This document shows, in pieces, positions 8,150-12,966 of a stretch of 12,966 bases of DNA. Every line of letters begins with the position of its first letter. Position 1 is the stretch's first letter. This DNA is from Isohypsibius dastychi. Lineage: Eukaryota; Tardigrada; Eutardigrada; Parachela; Isohypsibiidae. The notes beneath the pieces were generated by a model. That model had not been told where the DNA came from and ran no database searches. It saw only the letters and a program-made list of their open reading frames with translations. The stretch covers positions 1 to 12,966 of the forward strand of contig JAQIWT010001027.1 of the NCBI GenBank assembly GCA_034696485.1, given 5' to 3'. Position numbers and translations under genes: made by a program.

Positions 8150-8942
8150 CAGAATTTTCGGACCCCATCCATCAGGTCAAAGATGGAGGTATGGAATGAT
8201 CCGCGCATTCGGATAGATCTCGTATGGTTTCAAAGTGCGGTCGCAACCATAAAGTTTTACTAACTTTCCCTGGTTGACTCGGTAGGTGACAGCTCGCGTG
8301 AATCGGAGCGACCTGAACGACCTGATAGTCAGCGTTATCGATCTGATGAACTCACGGAAATCCCTCCTCATTAGCATCCTGGTCGCGGAAGTTATTACTC
8401 CATTGTCCCATTACGATCTGACGACCGGAGGTTTCCACTATGGTGATCACCCGCTCCGTCATCATCTCAGTCCTCCAAGGCATGATTATGCCTATGTCTA
8501 TTTGTTTCAAATTGGTTTGTGGGGTGAGAACGAACTGAGAAGGTATCCTGCCATCAGGCAGCACTTCCACGAAGACTTCCAAGAATCAAACATCGCGGGC
8601 GCACATTACAAGTGGATTCGATCAGCAGACGACAGTATCTTCAGTTTTTCAGCCTTTGGTCACAGAGCTATTATTCAGAGAGCTTGCAGTGTCTTTGGTC
8701 TAGTTGTACCGCTTCCTATGCCCATATGACTGGTTGGTGATCAAAACAACAACTAGGAATGCTACGTCGCTGCAGCTGTTCAGAAAATTCGTCTAGGTAC
8801 TCGTATCGTAACCAAGTGAAGGAAAAGCATTCTTGCGGGAACAAAGCATCAAAACACCCACACAACTATTAACTCACTGACCAGTTGACTCGCCAAGTGC
8901 GACATGAAAGAATGGAAACAACAAAAGAAGGCAAAGTGCTAT
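8150..8942 (-). pseudogene. broken second copy of the serine protease gene
   Basis: Exon 1 (8894-8942) has the same 49-nt length as in the intact gene and reads IALCLLLLFPFFHVALG, but its start codon is ATA and its donor is GCGAGT instead of GTAAGT. The body is best kept at 8177-8398. There VITSATR stands where the intact gene has VVTTAHC, so the catalytic His is Thr. A 32-residue stretch from DFRE to YRVNQG then aligns without gaps to GFRVRI to YDVNTG of the intact protease, with nine identities (F, R, I, I, T, Y, V, N, G). After a stop (TGA at 8177-8179), PDGWG at 8162-8176 sits near the usual GWG position. No GDSG exon was found. The exon 1 call is strong; the body is weaker, since a plus-strand frame overlaps it. 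Confidence 0.6.
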
Positions 8943-9054
8943 TTGACAGATGAACCGTAGTGAAAACACTGCCCATTCTAAATATTTTAATTATTTCCCC
9001 TTTGAACGCTGCTTTGTATGGTGTCTTCTCTTAATTTTGTAAATGTTGCGAATA

Positions 9055-9136
9055 TTTATCAGTGACGTTTATACAGGAGCTTAAACAGACCAGATGCACA
9101 TACTACACGCGTTTTTGTGACCTTGCAACACGTGTT
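9055..9136 (-). promoter_or_regulatory. remnant promoter of the broken protease copy
   Basis: It keeps TTTATCAGTGACG (9055-9067, the ACTGATAAA site on the minus strand) and CTTGCAACACGTGTT (9122-9136), both identical to the intact promoter. The second GATA site and the TATA box have been lost. Confidence 0.5.
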
Positions 9137-9459
9137 CCAAACTCGCGCAATGAAAGTATGAATTTTTTCTTAGATGAATCAGCGGACTGGAGCGACTTTT
9201 ATCTGATCCAGCAAAACTCACGACATCGCGGTCTTGTGTGCGTATGTTGCCCTCCAGCTTGCTCCCTTGCTTGAAGGCAAGAAGTCCGAAGTATAGTTAT
9301 TGTTCAGTACCTGAGACAAACGTCCTATAACCCCGTCTCAAACCAATAATTCCGCTTCCCACTCACGCTTGCATCAGTTTCACCGTGAAACTTTCACGAT
9401 CAACAAGCTAAACAGATTCAAAAACTGGTCGATACTTGTGCTCTCGGTTTCACGGTCTC
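9137..9459. other. intergenic, no gene seen
   Basis: Contains a near-perfect palindrome GTTTCAC-C-GTGAAAC at 9377-9391. No exon could be supported. Confidence 0.35.
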
Positions 9460-9795
9460 TCAAAACTCGGTGACTTGTTCTTCGTACACCAGGTCTACAG
9501 TACATGGAACAAGGACATCCACCAAGAAGCTGAGAAAGAAACACAGATCTCGGAGTTGGACATACCGCCGCTTCTTACTGACAGCTAGTAGAGCGTTCCA
9601 CGGAATCCAGGCAGAGACGATGGACAAACCAAGGAGAAAAATCACGTGAATAAATCACTTGCTTGATTTAATTGTAATATGCGGCTCCATTCTCTACTCA
9701 CCAAGAGCTCCAAGCTGGGCGGTTCTCCGCTGTTGGAGCATGGTTTGTTGTGACTGATCTTCGCGAGGCTCCAGCGCATTGAAGAATAGTGGCAT
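9460..9795 (-). CDS. tentative small three-exon gene, unknown function
   Basis: Proposed exons on the minus strand are 9702-9795, 9579-9657 and 9460-9529, giving about 80 residues with consistent phases. Exon 1 starts MPLFFNALEPRED, is Gln-rich (QSQQTMLQQRR), and has a good donor (GTGAGT). The last intron is 49 nt, with donor GTAAGA and an excellent acceptor TTTCTTTCTCAG; the protein ends VYEEQVTEF. The weak point is the acceptor before exon 2 (GCAAG rather than TTTCAG). In another frame the middle exon would be hydrophobic (SIVSAWIPWNALLAV), which would make a membrane protein. The plus strand is also open here (HQVYSTWNKDIHQEAEKETQ), so the strand itself is uncertain. It lies on the same strand as, and just downstream of, the bZIP gene. 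Confidence 0.35.
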
Positions 9796-10047
9796 CAGAT
9801 TACGACGTACATAGCCCAGTTACCGATTATACATCTTGCATGACCATAACAGTGACATACTTTTCTTCAACAAAAACTGACCGATCAGAGTGCACTTGAA
9901 CTTAAGACGTGGAATTATTCAGAATGAAAAATAATAGTCAAGAAGGGTCATGGTCGCTCGAGTGATAAAATGTGCATGCAATTAAAGCAGTTAGTTTCAC
10001 ATTCGAATGTTCACTTAGACAAGTGGATGTTCGGTCAGCTTTGAACT

Positions 10048-10649
10048 TCATAGACGATTGGTACTCCCTGAATAATGTGGTCCGGGGTGACTGGAGGTGG
10101 GCTGCTGAAGATCCCGATGTGTGGTAGGCTGCACGAGATTCCACAGTTCGTTTATTCGATCCTGGAGCATCTTGATGTGTTCTTCCAATTGTTCGTTTCG
10201 TTTCTCCAATGCTTCCATGTATCTTGCCTTGTCTGACCGAGTTTTCCTCGAACTTTCCCTAAAGCAAAGTTCATGATACACTTTGGCTGTATATTCAGCA
10301 TAAAATGAATGTTAAGCAGTTTGGATGTACCTTGCTATTTGTTTTTTCAGTTCATCTGAACTACTGCTTTTGTCCTTAGAACTAACGCTGTGATTCGAAG
10401 ACGTTCCAGCATTCGTCACCGGCATCTCGCTTTGCCGCCAAAGTTTGCTTGAAGTGCTGCTTGGGGTGTTCGAGTTGCCAATTCCTGTAAAACTCCATGA
10501 AAAAACCGATGAATATTATAAGGCAGCGATGTTGTTGCGGGATTCTTTTACTGTCGCTGTAGGATATTATCTACTAATACTTTCTTACCTGGCATTGTTA
10601 TCTCGTTTCCTGATGCTTGCATTTCCAAAGAGGTATCGAAATTCTCCAT
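10048..10649 (-). CDS. CREB/ATF-like bZIP transcription factor, 3 exons, complete
   Basis: Exons are 10589-10649, 10331-10484 and 10048-10258, giving 141 residues with all phases matching. Residues 1-60 are Ser/Thr/Asn-rich (SNTPSSTSSK, TSSNHSVSSK), typical of a disordered region. The bZIP spans about residues 67-112. Its basic part, ARESSRKTRSDKARYMEAL, aligns without gaps to the CREB pattern NREAARECR...KEYVKCL. Four heptad leucines follow (ALEKRNEQL, KML, NEL). The invariant basic Asn is Ala here and the family Cys is Thr, while the key Arg ten residues before the first Leu is kept. The intron splits the basic region at the Arg codon. The CREB kinase-inducible domain is absent and the tail is Pro/Gln/His-rich. 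It presumably dimerises in the nucleus; altered or absent DNA binding is an inference. Confidence 0.82.
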
Positions 10650-10779
10650 TTTGTGTATGAATGTGACTACCAGAAAACCAATCGTCCTCGCTCAGGATGA
10701 ATGTATCAGGGTTAGAGTCACTTGTTGTGAGATCCGCTGAACTTCATACGCACGAAAGAGAATGTTTATATTATCTCAA

Positions 10780-10817
10780 GAATCGAGATACGATTCGAAG
10801 TACGATTACACGAATCG
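10780..10817. promoter_or_regulatory. four alternating CGATT boxes upstream of the bZIP gene
   Basis: GAATCG at 10780, CGATTC at 10791, CGATTA at 10803 and GAATCG at 10812 start 9-12 bp apart, in alternating orientation, 131-168 nt upstream of the bZIP start. The first two form a palindrome with a 5-nt spacer. The near-helical spacing suggests a protein-binding cluster, but no factor is assigned. Confidence 0.4.
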
Positions 10818-11229
10818 CTGTAGTGATCGCAATCTCTAACCTTTAGTTGTCTGTCCTGCTTATTCCTCCGTTTTCCTTTTTGCTTTCTTTTCATTCTTGC
10901 CCAGTTTGACATGCATATCTGAAAATCATCAGCTTTCGGCAGTGTTTTTGTTTTTTTTCGTACTTCTGCTTATTTTGGCTTTTCATGATGAGTGAAAGGC
11001 TAATCAGATAACCTTTTGTACCTGGACACTGTTTCCATAACTTTTCACACAACGATTTATCACTCCCACAACTTTTTTGTAAATTATTCAATTTCATAAT
11101 TCCAACAACCTCCTGTTAGTTTCGCAACCTTTCTCCGACATTTTTCCAGTTCGGAATTAACATCTTACGCCTTGATTGAACTAAGACTCCCTGTGAACAA
11201 ATTTCAGTTTTGATTTCTACCTCATAATC
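10818..11229. other. intergenic, AT-rich, no firm gene
   Basis: A minus frame of 68 codons at 10891-11097 is Lys-rich (KSQNKQKYEKKQKH) with a few Cys, without clear splice partners or domain. I would not call it a gene. AAATTTCAG ending at 11207 is a good acceptor for the following gene, either as an intron end or as a trans-splice site. Confidence 0.3.
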
Positions 11230-11744
11230 ATGTCTGCACTAACCAAGTCACTTCCAATCATCAGCTCCAGTGACGATGCAACAGTCTATAGACAGATCAA
11301 CGACGGTCAAATTCTTTATATTAACAGGTCAGTTCACCACGAAAGACTAACAGCAATGGTTCCTGCTGTTCCTGCTGTACATACTGTTCCTGCCTCCACA
11401 TTCGGATGTGATGTCAGTCCACCTTGGCCAATGGTTCACTGGTAAGCCGCTTCAAGGCATATGGTCACCGGGGTGACCAAGGGTTTCCTTCAAGATAGTG
11501 TCACGGCTAATCTCAGTGGTTATATGAAAGTTTCCGGACAACACCTAATCACGTAAGGTCAAGTATCAGAATGTTCGAAATTCTTCGGCTAATGCGAAGT
11601 TTCCTCGATCAACGTTATTTTGATCAATCTTGGCGCAAGTTTGTCATCTTGCCCAGTGGCTTGAACGAAGCAGTGGCGGAAAAGCAACCGCGCCGGCCTT
11701 CATTATATCTTTATGAAAATTCGTATTTCAGAGCGCTGTCATGA
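11230..11744 (+). CDS. two-exon gene model, 99 residues, unknown function
   Basis: Exon 1 (11230-11441) starts MSALTKSLPIISSSDDATVY, 22 nt after a TTTCAG that may be a trans-splice site, and ends at a good donor (GTAAGC). Exon 2 (11657-11744) follows a CCCAG acceptor, keeps phase, and ends YLYENSYFRALS before TGA. A Val-Pro-Ala rich stretch (VPAVPAVHTVPA, about residues 44-55) comes from a small repeat of GTTCCTGCT. No signal peptide or known domain is seen. The first exon is well supported. The second is one of several possibilities, since a stronger acceptor (TATTTCAG, ending at 11731) exists but leads to a stop in this phase. Confidence 0.45.
11461..11478. promoter_or_regulatory. perfect palindrome TGGTCACC-GG-GGTGACCA in the intron
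   Basis: Two GGTCA half-sites face each other with a 6-bp spacer, recalling inverted-repeat nuclear receptor elements (classically 3-bp spacing). It could also be a chance hairpin. Confidence 0.3.
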
Positions 11745-11963
11745 AAGCATGCTTGAACTCATGAGCCGGAGCAACCAAACGTAAATTTCTGGAGACATGC
11801 CATAACAAAGAATTGTGCAAAATTTGTAACGCTTTTGCGTATGCACCATTTTTGCACATTATCGACATACTGTATTGCAAATACTGGATTAGGCCATTCG
11901 GGCACTTGCAGTGTTCACTTTGTGAGGTGAACCTTGCAACATGATTTGTATTATCTGGTCCAG

Positions 11964-12473
11964 ACGGCCGAAACGCTTAACAATGAAGAAAAAGCAAACG
12001 CGGAAGTCGAGTTTTATCTGGACAAACCTATAAAAGTCTTGATATCAAAGAATTCGAACATTCCTGAGAAGGCAATAAATTCACCACAAGCTAGCGAACA
12101 ATTAACTCTTTTGACTTATCAGTGCATTTCTGTAAATATGCGTGCTACCTTGAGATAAAGTGTAAAGCGTTTGGCGCCAATTGGAGGACTTTGCAACATC
12201 GTCTTTTCAAATTCATACCAGACTAGGCAAACATAAAATAATTCTATTTTAAGCGCTCAAGTAAAGAAAGGGATGTAAGGGATATAATTGAAGAAGATCA
12301 AAATAATCATGTCAAACGGTATGCAAGACTGCAAAAAAACCTTCGGGCGTCCCCCGGCCAGATGCTCGTGGGACATATTGCGGAAGGTCGCCGTCGAATT
12401 TCAAGTTCCGAATCAAGCATAAATGCTCTTGTGAATCTTCTTAGGCATTACGAATTGAAGCCAAAGATCAACC
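11964..12473 (+). CDS. two internal exons of an unrecognised gene, ends unresolved
   Basis: Exon A (11964-12131) follows CTGGTCCAG and ends at GTAAAT. Exon B (12254-12473) follows TTTTAAG and ends at GTATGT. Phase 0 joins them. Exon A is acidic and helical (TAETLNNEEKANAEVEFYLD, then KPIKVLISKN). Exon B is charged, then basic and Ser-rich (RDIIEEDQNNHVKRYARLQK, GRRRISSSESSINALVNLL). The 5' part was not found: exon 1 of the gene at 11230 has the wrong phase for a direct join. All donors near the end of exon B are phase 1. One continuation is exon 12506-12616 after a 32-nt intron, then 12677-12705 with a stop at 12703. Another is that exon B is terminal, with a stop at about 12500. No family recognised. 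Confidence 0.45.
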
Positions 12474-12676
12474 GTATGTTCGAAATAAGTTGTCTACGTT
12501 TCTAGAGCATACTTGCTGTCCAAAAAGAACCCGCCCGCATCGTCTTCACTGGAACTTCGACTTTTTTTCAAAATTCAGATTGCTGACGAATCAACAAAGC
12601 AAAAGCGCTAGCCCCGGTGAGTTTTTTTCTACTTTTTATGGTATTTTTGTTTGATTTCCTCAATGCAAACTGACAG

Positions 12677-12821
12677 AGGAGTTGTATGTACGGGCTCGAT
12701 CCTGAACCTTCGGTTATATCCAAGCTATTACCCGGAAAGGAGGAAAACAGTACGTTGCTACTTGGATACATCCTTCCGCAAAACCAAACAGAACCTTTAA
12801 ACTTTTTGCTCGAAGATTCAG
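12677..12821 (+). CDS. exon at window edge, possibly the first exon of a further gene (partial)
   Basis: An acceptor (AACTGACAG, ending at 12676) is followed 9 nt later by ATG at 12686. The frame then reads MYGLDPEPSVISKLL and ends FLLEDS at a GTGAAC donor at 12822. The short leader suggests a trans-spliced start. If so, the upstream gene on the same strand could be its operon partner. In a different frame the same bases could end the upstream gene (EELYVRARS, stop at 12703). A long opposite-strand frame also overlaps, so confidence is limited. The gene would continue past the window. Confidence 0.4.
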
Positions 12822-12966
12822 GTGAACTGATACCACAAATTTGATTTTCTTTCTTTTGCTTATTTCGCGTACGTCTCAATGAACCGCAATTCCAAAGACA
12901 GGCAACACAACAAGAAAAAATGGATAAACACAACGAGCACGAGAAGATCACTTTTGCAATTTTCTG
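12822..12966. other. probable intron sequence to window end
   Basis: Pyrimidine-rich at 12840-12865, with no supported exon. A CAG at about 12899-12901 could be an acceptor, but the following frames close within a few codons in the expected phase. Confidence 0.25.

Noticed and set aside
8286-8729. 147-codon plus-strand open frame
   Set aside because: It lies opposite the decayed protease body. The related block at 180-540 has a TGA in the same frame. Changes between the copies fall at third positions of both strands' frames alike, so they do not favour the plus frame. It cannot be fully excluded.
12568-12951. 127-codon minus open frame
   Set aside because: It is opposite a plus exon with better splice signals, and is Ser/Lys-rich without a domain. 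Kept as a caution on the plus call.
1-12966. CRISPR arrays, tRNA, rRNA, bacterial operons
   Set aside because: I looked for spaced identical repeats, tRNA B-box-like stems and ribosomal motifs and saw none. The split genes are eukaryotic.

Overview
The window looks like a piece of nematode nuclear chromosome, by inference probably clade V (strongylid-like). The genes are split into short exons. Many introns are only about 35-105 nt, with GTAAG/GTGAG donors and TTTCAG-type acceptors. Several start codons sit 9-22 nt after an AG that could be a spliced-leader acceptor. There are no bacterial features, tRNAs, rRNAs or CRISPR. The models below come from following splice phases by eye, without transcripts or homology searches.

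Region 1-2450 (minus strand): a complete four-exon secreted chymotrypsin-family (S1) serine protease at 1234-2160, with His, Asp and Ser intact. Its promoter (2262-2382) has a TATA box, two gut-type GATA sites and an E-box. Downstream, at about 180-840, lies a decayed block interrupted by a 152-bp palindromic MITE.

Region 2450-5260: mainly a 1.69-kb foldback element (2984-4672) with about 450-520-bp inverted arms, flanked by TATA. One possible orphan exon lies at 4909-5012.

Region 5268-7993 (plus strand): a seven- or eight-exon gene whose seven-exon form has fully consistent phases (335 codons). The family is not recognised. Its C-terminal part has an RG-rich linker and a coiled coil. Introns 1 and 3 hold repeats, and intron 3 may contain an early polyadenylation site.

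Region 8150-9140 (minus strand): a second, broken copy of the protease locus. The signal-peptide exon and part of the promoter survive. The start codon, the first splice donor and the TATA box are lost, and the body has decayed. It resembles the block downstream of the intact gene, so this is a tandemly duplicated protease locus with birth and death of copies.

Region 9460-10650 (minus strand): a tentative small three-exon gene, then a complete three-exon CREB/ATF-like bZIP gene that lacks the normally invariant basic-region Asn. A cluster of four CGATT boxes lies upstream of it.

Region 11230-12966 (plus strand): a short two-exon gene model, then a gene with unresolved ends (exons from 11964), and at the window edge an exon that may begin a further gene.

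The clearest themes are the duplicated protease locus, with an intact and a dead copy sharing promoter elements, and the two palindromic transposon types. I found no complete new biological system that I could defend. The closest candidates are the unrecognised seven-exon gene and the unusual protease.
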